A stretch of DNA of 64,000 nt. Source: Anabaena azotica FACHB-119 (GTDB lineage Bacteria > Cyanobacteriota > Cyanobacteriia > Cyanobacteriales > Nostocaceae). Under the pieces are notes generated by a model. That model ran no database searches. It was not told the DNA's origin and saw only the letters and a program-made list of their open reading frames with translations. A program made the translations under genes and the position numbers. Shown here piece after piece: positions 1 to 9,253 of the stretch (its first letter is position 1; every line of letters begins with the position of its first letter). The stretch spans positions 62,001 through 126,000 of the forward strand of contig NZ_JACJSG010000009.1 of NCBI RefSeq assembly GCF_014697625.1. The letters are read 5' to 3'.

Positions 1-693
1 AGATTTACTTTAACCCAGTCAGCAGAAGCATTAGCCGAAGTTTTTCATGTCCAGCAACGGCTGGATTTAGAGGCTCAATATAACATTGCACCTACGCAAA
101 CTGTAGTGACATTGTTACATAACGCCGAAACTAACAAACGAGAATTTCACAAGTTTCGATGGGGTTTAATACCCTCGTGGGCGAAAGATCCGACAATATC
201 AACCAAGCTCATCAACGCCAGAGCCGAGACTATTGCCGAAAAACCCTCTTTTCGTTCAGCCTTCAAGCAAAGACGCTGCTTAGTAGTAGCTGATGGCTTT
301 TATGAATGGCAAAGACATCAGGCTAAAAAGCAGCCATTCTATTTTCGGCTACGAGATGAGCAACCCTTTGGCTTTGCGGGATTATGGGAAAAATGGACAA
401 ACCCTGATGGGGAGGAAATTAGCTCCTGTACAATTGTCACTACAGCAGCAAACGAACTACTGCAACCCATCCACGACCGAATGCCAGTAATTCTCTCCCC
501 CCAAGATTACGATTTGTGGTTAGATCCCCAACAGCAAAAGCCCCAAGCGTTACAACACTTATTATCCCCCTATCCAGCCTCAGAAATGACCGCCTACCCA
601 GTCAGCACCCTAGTCAATAGCCCAAAACACAACAATGCAGATTGTATTATCCCCCTCGAAGAGCAGAATAGCTCTCTAAATCAGTTACATTAA
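1..693 (+). CDS. SRAP (SOS response-associated peptidase, YedK/HMCES family), 5' end outside window
   Basis: The reading frame is open from the first base of the window and starts in the text RFTLTQSAEAL, so only the first few residues (normally MCG) are missing. That missing part includes the catalytic Cys2 that crosslinks to abasic sites. Family motifs present are QYNIAPTQ, WGLIPSWA, NARAET, RCLVVADGFYEW and HDRMPVIL, the last carrying the conserved active-site His. SRAP proteins protect abasic sites in single-stranded DNA by forming a covalent adduct. The length of about 230 residues fits the family. An internal TTG at 106 could be mistaken for a start, but the upstream residues are clearly part of the domain. 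Identification is firm; completeness is not testable here. Confidence 0.9.
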   Translation, partial: RFTLTQSAEALAEVFHVQQRLDLEAQYNIAPTQTVVTLLHNAETNKREFHKFRWGLIPSWAKDPTISTKLINARAETIAEKPSFRSAFKQRRCLVVADGFYEWQRHQAKKQPFYFRLRDEQPFGFAGLWEKWTNPDGEEISSCTIVTTAANELLQPIHDRMPVILSPQDYDLWLDPQQQKPQALQHLLSPYPASEMTAYPVSTLVNSPKHNNADCIIPLEEQNSSLNQLH

Positions 694-822
694 CTATTGG
701 ACTGGGGATTGGGGATTTAATCAGTGAACAGTTATCAGTTAACAGTTATCAGGTTATTTTCACTGACAAACTACTCAGGACTCAGGACTGATCACTCGTT
801 ACCAAAACAATAGAAACACAAT

Positions 823-1344
823 ATGCCAAGAACGCAAAAAAACGATAATTTTATTGATAAATCCTTTACTGTCATGGCAGATATCATTCTCAAGATACTG
901 CCAACCAACAAAAAAGCTAAAGAAGCCTTCGTTTATTACCGAGATGGGATGTCAGCGCAGGCAGAAGGGGAGTATGCCGAAGCATTAGAATATTATGAAG
1001 AAGCCCTCACCTTGGAAGAAGATACCAACGATCGCGGTTATATTTTCTACAACATGGGGCTAATATATGCTAGCAACGGCGACCACGAAAAAGCCCTAGA
1101 ACTTTATCACCAAGCCATTGAAAATAATCCCAAGCTACCCCAAGCCTTGAATAATATTGCCGTTATTTACCACTACCAAGGCGAAAAAGCCAAAGAAGCT
1201 GGTGATAACGACGGTGGCGAAGCACTGTTTGACAAAGCCGCAGACTATTGGGTACGCGCCATTCGCATGGCTCCCAATAACTACATCGAAGCGCAAAACT
1301 GGTTAAAAACCACCGGACGGATGCAAATTGACGTATTCTTTTAG
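823..1344 (+). CDS. ycf3: Photosystem I assembly protein Ycf3 (TPR protein)
   Basis: The 173-residue protein has the Ycf3 N-terminus ([18 protein letters not shown]) and three tetratricopeptide repeats at about residues 35-68, 72-105 and 120-153, including [20 protein letters not shown] and [20 protein letters not shown]. It ends in the typical GRMQIDVFF. Ycf3 is a thylakoid-associated chaperone that helps assemble the PsaA/PsaB core of photosystem I. The start is an ATG at 823. The gene stands alone between intergenic tandem repeats, and gatC follows in the same direction after 84 bp of STRR-like sequence. Its presence marks the genome as that of an oxygenic phototroph. Confidence 0.96.
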   Translation: MPRTQKNDNFIDKSFTVMADIILKILPTNKKAKEAFVYYRDGMSAQAEGEYAEALEYYEEALTLEEDTNDRGYIFYNMGLIYASNGDHEKALELYHQAIENNPKLPQALNNIAVIYHYQGEKAKEAGDNDGGEALFDKAADYWVRAIRMAPNNYIEAQNWLKTTGRMQIDVFF

Positions 1345-1428
1345 TCATTGGTCATTGGTCATTGGTCATTAGTTTTTGACCACTGACCACTGACCACTGA
1401 CAACTAACCACTGACAACTAACAAAATT

Positions 1429-1719
1429 ATGATTGACCGCGAACAAGTCCGTAAAGTAGCATTGCTTGCACGTTTGGAATTAACTCCAGAAGAAGAGGAA
1501 CAATTCACTACTCAACTAGGGAGTATTTTGGATTATGTCGAACAACTAAATGAATTAGATGTTACTAATGTACCTCCCACAACAAGAGCAATTGATGTCA
1601 GCAACGTCACCAGAAAAGATGATCTGCAACCCTACGCTGACAGAGAAGCTATTCTGAGCAGTGCGCCTGAACAAGAAGGCGAATTCTTCAAAGTACCCAA
1701 AATTCTTAATGCTGAATAG
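1429..1719 (+). CDS. gatC: Aspartyl/glutamyl-tRNA(Asn/Gln) amidotransferase subunit C
   Basis: This 96-residue protein matches GatC throughout: [21 protein letters not shown] at the N-terminus, then [17 protein letters not shown], and a C-terminal [11 protein letters not shown]. GatC is the small belt-like subunit that holds GatA and GatB together in the enzyme that amidates misacylated Glu-tRNA(Gln) and Asp-tRNA(Asn). As usual in cyanobacteria, gatA and gatB are not adjacent. The 84 bp before it consist of short repeats (GGTCATT and GACCACT type), a common intergenic filler in this genome. Confidence 0.95.
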   Translation: MIDREQVRKVALLARLELTPEEEEQFTTQLGSILDYVEQLNELDVTNVPPTTRAIDVSNVTRKDDLQPYADREAILSSAPEQEGEFFKVPKILNAE

Positions 1720-1798
1720 TCATTAGTCCATAGTTCAAAACCTGAATGTTTGCTTTCAACTGATAACTGATAACTGATAACTGACCAAGGAGTAAATT

Positions 1799-2755
1799 AT
1801 GGGTCTGGGTGTTCTCAAAAATGGTCAGTGGATACCAGAGCGGGAGCAAGAAGATTCCCAAGGTAAATTTATCCGTCCCTCAACTACATTTCGTCACCAG
1901 ATTACAGCCGATGGTTCTAGTGGATTTAAGGCTGAATCTGGACGATATCATTTGTATATTTCTTGGGCTTGTCCTTGGGCTTGTCGCACGGCAATTATGC
2001 GCCAATTGAAGGGACTAGAAAATGCTATTGGTCTATCAGTAGTAGCTGCGGAAATTGACCAAAATAGTTGGGAATTTAGTGATGAACCTGGTGCTATTCC
2101 TGATACTGTCAATGGCGCTCAATACCTCTGGCAAGTTTATCTCAAAGCTGAACCTGATTATAGTGGGCGCGTAACAGTTCCGGTTTTATGGGATAAGCAA
2201 ACCGGGACGATAGTTAATAACGAATCCCGCGAAATTATGAGAATGTTGGATACAGAATTTGAGTCTTTTGCTGAAAAAGATATCAATTTTTATCCACAAC
2301 ATTTACAAAAGACAATTGACGAGACTATAGACGCAATTTATCAACCTATCAATAATGGTGTTTATGGTGCTGGTTTTGCCACATCTCAATCAGCCTATGA
2401 TGAGGCGGTAACAGATTTATTTGCTGCTCTTGAATACTGGGAAAATATATTAGGAAAGCAGCGTTATTTATGTGGGGAGCAAATTACCGAGGCGGACTGG
2501 TGTATGTTTACGACACTGTTTCGCTTTGATGCAGTTTATTATGTGCATTTCAAATGCAATATCCATAGAATTGTGGAATATCCAAATCTTGGGAATTACC
2601 TCAAGGAACTTTATCAATTTCCGGGGGTGAGAGAAACCTGTAATCTTGACCACATTAAACGCCATTATTACAAAAGCCATCCCAAAGTTAACCCCACTCG
2701 TATTGTACCGAAAGGGCCTGTGATTAATTTTGATGAGCCGCATAATCGCGGGTAG
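1799..2755 (+). CDS. Glutathionyl-hydroquinone reductase (Xi-class GST, YqjG/Ecm4 family)
   Basis: The 318-residue protein carries the Xi-class signature: a thioredoxin-like domain with the active-site stretch YISWACPWACRTAI (catalytic Cys in CPWA), followed by VPVLWDKQTGTIVNNESREI, the glutathione-binding part. An all-alpha GST C-terminal domain follows with EADWCMFTTLFRFDAVY and the family ending HYYKSHPKVNPTRIVPKGP. Enzymes of this class reduce glutathionyl-hydroquinones and probably detoxify quinones. An AGGAG ribosome-binding site lies just before the ATG at 1799. Length and motif order match the family, so the class is secure; the natural substrate is unknown. Confidence 0.9.
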   Translation: MGLGVLKNGQWIPEREQEDSQGKFIRPSTTFRHQITADGSSGFKAESGRYHLYISWACPWACRTAIMRQLKGLENAIGLSVVAAEIDQNSWEFSDEPGAIPDTVNGAQYLWQVYLKAEPDYSGRVTVPVLWDKQTGTIVNNESREIMRMLDTEFESFAEKDINFYPQHLQKTIDETIDAIYQPINNGVYGAGFATSQSAYDEAVTDLFAALEYWENILGKQRYLCGEQITEADWCMFTTLFRFDAVYYVHFKCNIHRIVEYPNLGNYLKELYQFPGVRETCNLDHIKRHYYKSHPKVNPTRIVPKGPVINFDEPHNRG

Positions 2756-2847
2756 AGAGTGGGGAGATGAGGGAAACCCACCCCTAACCCCTCCCAAGAG
2801 GGGAATATGGAGATGAGGGAGAATAACTAATGACCAATGACCAATGA

Positions 2848-3615
2848 CTAATGACTAATGATTCTATCTGCTCCCCAGAGCGATCGCACTAATTTATCGG
2901 TCATTTGTTCGCCAAATAGCCGCACTGCGATTTTATTATCTGGGTCGCGTTCGGCGATCGCCCGACGCATAATTAAGTCACGTTGGGCTAAAGCAGCACG
3001 TTCTGACTCTGGTACAGGTTCGGCTTCATCAACCCAAACCAACCACCGATCTATCATCTCATGAGCTACAGAACTTAGCGCCGCTATTGTTTCCTCTGTG
3101 ACTGGGCTTGTGTAACACAGACTTGTCTGAGATTGTACCTGACGGATGTAGAGAGTTTTACTAATATATTGTTGGAAGCGTTCATCATTGGTAAATGATA
3201 GGTATCTTTCATTTGCAGGTTCATAATAGCGATCTAAGTAATCTAAGTCTGTGAATAAATCACTGCGAGCGATATAATCTATATAGAAAAACAAATGTGG
3301 TACAGTGGCGAACGCAAACGCCAAATGGGGAACGCGAATATGTGACCCTAACCAAATAGTTAAGTGCATATTGCAAAAACCTGATTGTGGTTCACGCAAC
3401 CATGAATGCACTAGCCAATTGATTTCTTTACCTGTAAAAGTATTCAACGAACCATGCGCTGCGCCTACTTGAGCCTTATAGGTTTGTAAATCTTTAGTAG
3501 ACGGATCTGGCTGTAGTTCAAAACGCGCGTCTATTTTTTGGCGTAGTTCTTTGGTAATATTCCATAATCGCTCAAATATTGCTGTACTATCTACAGGGTG
3601 TTGCTGTTCAATCAT
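2848..3615 (-). CDS. Red chlorophyll catabolite reductase (RCCR)-like protein
   Basis: About 255 residues from the ATG at 3615; a TTG at 3651 in the same frame is an alternative start. The central part resembles RCCR of plant chlorophyll breakdown: HGSLNTFTGKEINWLVHSWL, a segment about an N-H-L-T-I region, VPHLFFYIDYIARSDL, a YYEPAN segment and FQQYISKTLYIRQVQSQTSL. In plants RCCR reduces the open-chain product of pheophorbide a oxygenase, using ferredoxin. Cyanobacterial relatives are known mainly from sequence. It is convergent with the preceding GST-family gene, which ends about 90 bp away. Family membership is moderately sure. The reaction in this organism is inference; the fold is also related to ferredoxin-dependent bilin reductases. 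Confidence 0.6.
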   Translation of the reverse strand: MIEQQHPVDSTAIFERLWNITKELRQKIDARFELQPDPSTKDLQTYKAQVGAAHGSLNTFTGKEINWLVHSWLREPQSGFCNMHLTIWLGSHIRVPHLAFAFATVPHLFFYIDYIARSDLFTDLDYLDRYYEPANERYLSFTNDERFQQYISKTLYIRQVQSQTSLCYTSPVTEETIAALSSVAHEMIDRWLVWVDEAEPVPESERAALAQRDLIMRRAIAERDPDNKIAVRLFGEQMTDKLVRSLWGADRIISH

Positions 3616-3651
3616 TATTGCCAATACCGCCTTTAATGGTGATGTATGCAA

Positions 3652-4270
3652 ATAAAGTTAATTTTATTGCAAAACAATTACATCTGGCTTGTGTTCGAGT
3701 TCACTTCTAATTACTAAGACGTATTAAATTGACGATTTATTAAATCTTTTTAAGTCACTTTGTATAAATTTTGATGAGCTATAGCACTATACAAAACACT
3801 TCATCTTCAGGTTTGTAGTAAGGACTTTAGTCCTTTTCTTCGGACTAAAGTCCTTACTACGAACTGAACCTCACCTTAATTAACATAGTTTGAACATCCT
3901 AGACTATCGGCGGTTAATTATTCTTAACTAAACTATATCGCTCAAGAATTATCATAACTCTGTAATTACTATCTAAATTTTGTATAATTATATTCCTTTG
4001 GTAGAAGTCAAACTAATCAATATATTTCTATAATAGTTAAAGCAATAAAGTATTAACCGCCCATAAAAGAGGATGAATACGGATGCACACTGATGAGTTT
4101 GTATTTCCGTAGGTAAACAACGTTATAACTAAGAAAGAATGAAAGAGAAAAAGCAGTAATTACATTAATTTATGTAAATATTTTGCTTGTAAAAGCCATC
4201 AATATTCTAGTTAGATTGTTCTTAATTTTAAGAATTGAGAATAACCGATTTTAATAAAAAAGAGGTATAA
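3652..4270. other. Gene-free stretch with one long hairpin
   Basis: No coding potential is visible. The main structure is the 19-bp perfect inverted repeat at 3815-3860. The rest is A+T rich and probably contains the promoters of the two divergent genes. Part of the CAATACGG-type element, GGCGGTTAATTATTCTTA, occurs near 3911 without its ends, so it is a degraded copy. Confidence 0.6.
3815..3860. repeat. Palindromic repeat, GTAGTAAGGACTTTAGTCC type
   Basis: The arms 3815-3833 and 3842-3860 are perfect reverse complements separated by 8 bases. Half copies of the same sequence occur near 19972-19988 and 20289-20312, so it is a dispersed repeat and not a gene-specific terminator. It could still terminate transcription in either direction. 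Confidence 0.8.
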
Positions 4271-6133
4271 ATGAAATTAATAAAGGTTGATGATAGTGAA
4301 GTTGCCTTATCAGTAAAGAGCAGCGAAGATAAAGCTGTTGACTGGAGAAGAGTCGCACATCCACGCCCACAGTTGGTGCGATCGCACTGGCAAAACCTCA
4401 ATGGTTTATGGAAGTTTGCATATGACGACGAAGGTCAATGTGTGCAACCCAGCGACCTCAAGCAATGGACTCATCTGATAGAAGTGCCATTTGCCCCGGA
4501 ATCAACTAGAAGTGGTATAGGCGAGACAAATTTTCACCCCAACTGTTGGTACGAACGGGAATTTACCACACCAGCAGGTGATGGCAGATTGCTGTTACAC
4601 TTCGGTGCAGTAGACTACCGGGCGCGTGTGTGGGTGAACGATAAATACATAGCCGAACATGAAGGCGGACACACTAATTTCTCCCTCGATATTACCCATG
4701 CCTTAAATGACAGTGGTACAACAAAAGTCACAGTTTGGGCGCAAGATGATCCGCTAGACCTCGCCAAGCCTCGCGGGAAGCAAGATTGGCAATTGAAACC
4801 CCACAGTATTTGGTATCCCCGCACTAGCGGTATTTGGCAAACCGTCTGGGTTGAGCGAGTGGGTAAGACTTATCTCGGTCATCTGTGCTGGAATTGCGAC
4901 TTTGAACGCTGGGAAGTGGCTTTTGAAGCAGGGTTGGCGGGTGAACTACCTGTTGGTGGCGTACAAATCAGGATGAAATTGAGCATTGGCGATAAGGTGT
5001 TGGCGAATGATACCTACGATGTATTGAACGGAGAAATTAATCGTCGCATCGCCCTTGGTGATCCGGGAATTGATGATTTCCGCAACGAATTATTGTGGAG
5101 TCCGGAAAAGCCAACGCTAATTGATGCAGAAATTGAAGTGTGGGGTGAAGATCGCCTACTGGATGAGGTAAAATCTTACACAGCCATGCGGATGGTAAGT
5201 ATACAGCGCGATCGCTTTATGCTCAATGGTCGCCCCTACTATCTCCGCCTCGTCCTTGACCAAGGCTACTGGCCAGATACCCTGATGACTCCACCCAGCG
5301 ATGAAGCCTTGCGGCGCGACGTAGAACTAATCAAAGCAATGGGTTTCAACGGAGTCCGCAAACACCAAAAAATTGAAGACCCCCGATTCTTATATTGGGC
5401 AGATGTTTTAGGCTTATTGGTATGGGAAGAAATGCCTAGCGCCTATCGCTTCACTCGCAAAGCTGTAGAACGGATGACGCGGGAGTGGACGGAAGTTATC
5501 AAGCGAGATTCCAGCCATCCCTGTATTGTGGCTTGGGTTCCTTTTAATGAATCTTGGGGTGTGCCAAACTTAGTTGAGACAGCAGCGCACCGCAACTATG
5601 TTTTGGCAATGTATCACTTAACCAAAACCCTCGATTCAACTCGTCCAGTAATTGGTAACGATGGCTGGGAAAGTACAGATACAGATATCTTAGCAATTCA
5701 TGATTATGACACCAAGCCCCAGCAACTACTGCGGCGTTACGGCCCAGAGGTGAAACTGTCGGATATGCTCAATCATAAACGCCCTGGTGGACGTATTCTC
5801 ACCCTGGACAACTATCCCCATCAAGGACAACCAGTGATGCTGACAGAGTTTGGTGGTATTGCTTATGCGCCAGAAGACGAACCCGGTGCAGATAAAGCTT
5901 GGGGATATGAGCGGTGTTGGAGTGTCTCCGAATTAGAAATGAAATACTCTGCCCTACTGGAAACCGTCAATAGTATTGAACTATTCAGTGGTTTCTGTTA
6001 CACCCAATTTACCGACACCTTCCAAGAAGCCAACGGTTTATTATATAGCGATCGCACTCCCAAATTCCCCATAGCAGCAATTCGGGCTGCAACCCTTTCA
6101 GGAGAAGGATTTTGCACTCCTAGCCGATGTTAA
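4271..6133 (+). CDS. Glycoside hydrolase family 2 (beta-galactosidase/beta-glucuronidase-like)
   Basis: The 620-residue protein has the three-part GH2 plan. There is a jelly-roll sugar-binding domain (about 20-200, with YEREFTTPAGDGRLLLHFGAV), an immunoglobulin-like domain (about 200-305) and a TIM barrel (about 310-600). The acid/base Glu lies in VAWVPFNESWG and the nucleophile Glu in VMLTEFGGIAY. There is no signal peptide, so it is probably cytoplasmic. Family is sure; the substrate cannot be read from sequence, and GH2 covers galactosides, glucuronides and mannosides. Upstream is a long A+T-rich region with an AGAGG ribosome-binding site. The stop codon directly abuts a mobile repeat (6134-6553). 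Confidence 0.9.
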   Translation: MKLIKVDDSEVALSVKSSEDKAVDWRRVAHPRPQLVRSHWQNLNGLWKFAYDDEGQCVQPSDLKQWTHLIEVPFAPESTRSGIGETNFHPNCWYEREFTTPAGDGRLLLHFGAVDYRARVWVNDKYIAEHEGGHTNFSLDITHALNDSGTTKVTVWAQDDPLDLAKPRGKQDWQLKPHSIWYPRTSGIWQTVWVERVGKTYLGHLCWNCDFERWEVAFEAGLAGELPVGGVQIRMKLSIGDKVLANDTYDVLNGEINRRIALGDPGIDDFRNELLWSPEKPTLIDAEIEVWGEDRLLDEVKSYTAMRMVSIQRDRFMLNGRPYYLRLVLDQGYWPDTLMTPPSDEALRRDVELIKAMGFNGVRKHQKIEDPRFLYWADVLGLLVWEEMPSAYRFTRKAVERMTREWTEVIKRDSSHPCIVAWVPFNESWGVPNLVETAAHRNYVLAMYHLTKTLDSTRPVIGNDGWESTDTDILAIHDYDTKPQQLLRRYGPEVKLSDMLNHKRPGGRILTLDNYPHQGQPVMLTEFGGIAYAPEDEPGADKAWGYERCWSVSELEMKYSALLETVNSIELFSGFCYTQFTDTFQEANGLLYSDRTPKFPIAAIRAATLSGEGFCTPSRC

Positions 6134-6553
6134 TAGGACTTACGCATGAAAACGAAAAATCAAGGGTGTAGGCAAGGGTATGGGGGTATAGGGCAATACG
6201 GTTTAGATAAGAATAATTAACCGCCGATAAACGCCGATAAACGCCGATGAATTTAGATATTTAGTTAATGTTTCTGCCCAATTTAGCCTTAACTGAACCG
6301 TATTGAGGTATAGGGGTGTAAAAACTCTCAACCTATACCCCTAAACCCTTACACCCTTACACCCTACCTCCATAGATAAACTCTGACTTTTCACGGGATC
6401 TGAAAGACCTCTCTCCAAACCTCTCTCCTACAAGGAGAGAGGCTTTGATTTCTCCCCCTTCCCTTGAAGGGAAGGGGGCTGGGGGGTTAGGTCTGCTGTT
6501 AACTTTTCCACATAACGTGAAAAGTCAGAGATAAACTCGGTGCGTAAGTCCTA
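6134..6553. mobile_element. MITE-like composite with TAGGACTTACGCA terminal inverted repeats
   Basis: The ends TAGGACTTACGCA (6134) and TGCGTAAGTCCTA (6541-6553) are perfect inverted repeats. Two further elements are nested inside: one with CAATACGGTTTAG ends (6194-6305) and one with CTGACTTTTCACG ends (6383-6528). No transposase is encoded. The same TAGGACTTACGCA ends occur in array 1 (10122-10299) and around 24090-24214, and as single ends near 22990 and 59911. The left end starts immediately after the GH2 stop codon. Confidence 0.8.
6383..6528. mobile_element. MITE with CTGACTTTTCACG ends and 9-bp target duplication
   Basis: Terminal inverted repeats CTGACTTTTCACG and CGTGAAAAGTCAG are flanked by the identical 9-mer AGATAAACT at 6374-6382 and 6529-6537, a clear target-site duplication. 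The interior contains GGAGAGAGG-type stretches with secondary-structure potential. Another copy sits in the cas operon at 38193-38332, also with a 9-bp duplication, and a third near 20936-21253. Confidence 0.85.
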
Positions 6554-7239
6554 GTTAAATAGGTGAAGAAGCAATAGGTAATAAAGAAATCCCCATAATG
6601 AAAGTTAGGGGATTTTTTCTGTTGAGATATTATTTGAATCACAATATACGGTATTTACTTAGAAAGTCTTTAATTAATCGCAAAAATAACAGTAGATTAG
6701 CTGATTACGATTTAGTTATTGCATCTGTAGGATGTAGCCTGATGCAATTATTCATGTTAACAAAACAAGTGCTAAAAACTTTGATATAGCAATCTTTATT
6801 AACGTGAGTTCGATGAACCTCTCCCTCCCAACCTCCCTCTCCTAAAAGGCGTTCGCGTAGCGTCTCCGTCAGGCGAGGGAGGAGAAACGAAAAAATCACC
6901 TTCTTACTCTGGTGCATATCCCGGCGTAAGATTCCATAGTTACTGGGCGAGGGAGGAGAAACGAAAACCTCACCCCCAACCCCTCTCCTCGAAGGAGAGG
7001 GGTTGGGGGTGAGGTCAAAACAACGCTTGTCGAACTCACGTTTTATTAACAACGGAGAGATAACGGTAGACACAAATGCACGCCAATAATTGTGTAACTC
7101 AGCAGAGTAGAAAGCGCCATAAATCTATATTCCAGTATTTGGTAAATTCTGCTAAACATCCAGCGATTATCATTTAAATAAGCTACGTTACTGTATCCTC
7201 ACTACATCTTGGCGGCGATTATATGAGATATTCGTAATT
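6554..7239. other. Gene-free stretch with terminator-like hairpin and a MITE
   Basis: Near 6585-6618 the arms AAATCCCC and GGGGATTT are followed by a T run, a good rho-independent terminator for plus-strand transcription. A 63-codon frame at 6598 begins inside this hairpin and looks accidental. The element at 6802-7041 fills the middle. The 200 bp before 7240 should hold the promoter of the TpsB gene; no clear motif is seen. Confidence 0.5.
6802..7041. mobile_element. MITE with ACGTGAGTTCGA ends and 7-bp target duplication
   Basis: Left end ACGTGAGTTCGA and right end TCGAACTCACGT are inverted repeats, flanked by TTTATTA on both sides (6795-6801 and 7042-7048). The internal sequence contains GGCGAGGGAGGAGAAACG twice and a hairpin-forming CCCCTCTCC segment. 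The right half of the same element forms the broken end of CRISPR array 3 at 48436-48535. Confidence 0.8.
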
Positions 7240-8985
7240 ATGAAAGGGTCGTTAAATCTTTGGTGTGGATTAAAACCTTTAATATTTGCATCTTTATTAA
7301 TAGCAATATTTCATCATCAATCGGCATTCTGTGTAGAACCTAGTAGCGGAGTAATTGCCCAAAACCCTTATCCCCGCAACTTATCACCGGATAGATTTGA
7401 TGATATTCCTGTTAATTCCTCGCAGCCATTAAACCAGGAACAATTATTACCTCCACCTCAAATAGAAAATCAACCGTCGGGACAGGATGATCCAGATGCG
7501 AAATTTCAGGTTGATCGGATAGAGGTGGTTGGTAGTACAGTTTTTACACCAGAACAGTTTGCCGCAATTACAAATCCTTTGATCAAGCGAGAAATTACCT
7601 TTGCAGACTTGTTAGAAGTTAGAGATGCGATTACGAAACTGTATACAGATAAAGGTTATGCAACGACGGGGGCGTTAATTGCACCGCAAATATTAGAAGC
7701 GGGAGTTGTGAAGATTCAAGTTATTGAAGGCAGCATACAAGAAATCAAAATTATTGGCAATAGGCGATTGCAAAGTCAATATCTTCGCGATCGCATCCAA
7801 TTAGGTGCTACTCAACCCCTAAATATACCCCGTTTACTAGAAACTCTCCAACTGCTACGCCTTGATGCGCGTATCAAAAATCTGTCAGCAGAGTTGCAAT
7901 CTGGTGTCACTCCAGGGACTAACATTTTGCAGGTGGAAGTGGAAGAAGCAGATACATTCGAGTTAACAGCAACTTTAGATAATGGGCGATCGCCAAGTGT
8001 AGGTAGTTTCCGCCGGGGAGTAGACATCGAACAAGCAAATTTACTGGGTTTGGGTGATACCCTCAGCGTGGGTTATACTAATACTGATGGTAGTAATACG
8101 GTCAGCCTCAACTACACTTTGCCGATTAATGCCCGCAACGGTACTGTATTCTTTGGTTTTAACCAAGGGTGGAATCACGTTATTGAAAGACCATTTAGCG
8201 TTCTGGATATTCAATCGAATACCTACTCTTACGAGTTAGGATATAAACAACCGCTATTGCACAAACCAACCCAGGAACTAGCAATAGGATTATCTTTCTC
8301 CCGTCAGGAAAGTCAAACGGAGTTAGGTATTGATAATATTGGGCCGTTTCGCCTCTCCCCTGGTGCAGATGCTAATGGTGCAACGAGAATTTCTGCCCTA
8401 CGCTTTTTTCAAGAGTATACCCAACGCAGTCAACAGCAAGTATTTGCCTTGCGATCGCAATTTAGCTGGGGTTTGAGTTGGTTTGATGCCAATATCAGCA
8501 GCGATCAGCCAGATAGCCGCTTCTCTGCTTGGCGAGGACAGGCGCAGTGGTTACGCCAGCTAGCCCCAGAAACTTTATTTTTAGCCAGGGGTGATATACA
8601 ACTAGCCAGTGATTCATTAGTACCCTTAGAACAATTTGGTTTGGGAGGACAGCTAAGTGTGCGCGGCTATCGTCAAGACTTATTGCTGACAGATAACGGA
8701 ATGCTTTTCTCAGCAGAATTGCGGTTGCCTATAGTCCGTGCTACTGGAATTGGTGGTGTATTACAACTTACACCTTTTATTGATATAGGTACAGGTTGGA
8801 ATTACAAGGGACAAAACCCATCACCGGATACTTTGGTAGGTACAGGTTTAGGGTTACTATGGAGACAGGGTGATAACTTTTGGGCGAGGTTAGATTGGGG
8901 AATTCCCTTGACATCAGTAGAAGGCGAGAAGCGATCGCTCCAAGAAAATGGACTGTATTTTTCCATCCGATACTCACCTTTCTAA
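7240..8985 (+). CDS. Two-partner secretion outer-membrane transporter (TpsB, ShlB/FhaC/HecB family)
   Basis: The 581-residue protein begins with a signal peptide (hydrophobic residues 10-30). A proline-rich linker follows (about 40-85). Then come two POTRA domains (FQVDRIEVVGSTVFTPEQFAAI and IQEIKIIGNRRLQSQYLRDRI), and a 16-strand beta barrel fills the rest with alternating aromatic residues. The sequence LGGQLSVRGYRQDLL is the conserved VRGY motif of the L6 loop of Omp85-type transporters. The C-terminus ends in Phe, as expected for an outer-membrane barrel. TpsB proteins export large beta-helical TpsA exoproteins. No TpsA gene is adjacent; CRISPR array 1 follows directly. Confidence 0.9.
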   Translation: MKGSLNLWCGLKPLIFASLLIAIFHHQSAFCVEPSSGVIAQNPYPRNLSPDRFDDIPVNSSQPLNQEQLLPPPQIENQPSGQDDPDAKFQVDRIEVVGSTVFTPEQFAAITNPLIKREITFADLLEVRDAITKLYTDKGYATTGALIAPQILEAGVVKIQVIEGSIQEIKIIGNRRLQSQYLRDRIQLGATQPLNIPRLLETLQLLRLDARIKNLSAELQSGVTPGTNILQVEVEEADTFELTATLDNGRSPSVGSFRRGVDIEQANLLGLGDTLSVGYTNTDGSNTVSLNYTLPINARNGTVFFGFNQGWNHVIERPFSVLDIQSNTYSYELGYKQPLLHKPTQELAIGLSFSRQESQTELGIDNIGPFRLSPGADANGATRISALRFFQEYTQRSQQQVFALRSQFSWGLSWFDANISSDQPDSRFSAWRGQAQWLRQLAPETLFLARGDIQLASDSLVPLEQFGLGGQLSVRGYRQDLLLTDNGMLFSAELRLPIVRATGIGGVLQLTPFIDIGTGWNYKGQNPSPDTLVGTGLGLLWRQGDNFWARLDWGIPLTSVEGEKRSLQENGLYFSIRYSPF

Positions 8986-9253
8986 GATTACACTTCCCAA
9001 AACACTCGACAATATTAGATACTCATATTATGATTAAGTCACCAATTTGATGTTTGGCAAGTCGAAGCGGGCGCAAAAACCCTGGAGACCCGCCAAAATC
9101 CCCAGAACCTTGACAACATAATAATTACAGCGTTTCCATAATTAGGGAAGTTGCAAATTATTTGCAATAAGCGCGGCTGAAAATGACCATTATTTTCCAC
9201 CCGCCAAATCGCTTCCCAGGAACCTTGCTCTAGTTAAGTTTCAGTACTGAGCA
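8986..9253 (+). promoter_or_regulatory. Leader of CRISPR array 1
   Basis: The 268 bp between the TpsB gene and the first repeat is A+T rich. It contains GGCGCAAAAACCC, a CCCGCCAAAATC segment and AGAACCTTGACAAC, which recur in the leaders of arrays 2 and 3. The array decays at its far (right) end, so this left side is the leader-proximal end and transcription runs on the plus strand. Confidence 0.75.

Noticed and set aside
6598-6789. A 63-residue basic protein
   Set aside because: It begins inside a terminator-like hairpin, lacks a ribosome-binding site and has no recognisable features.
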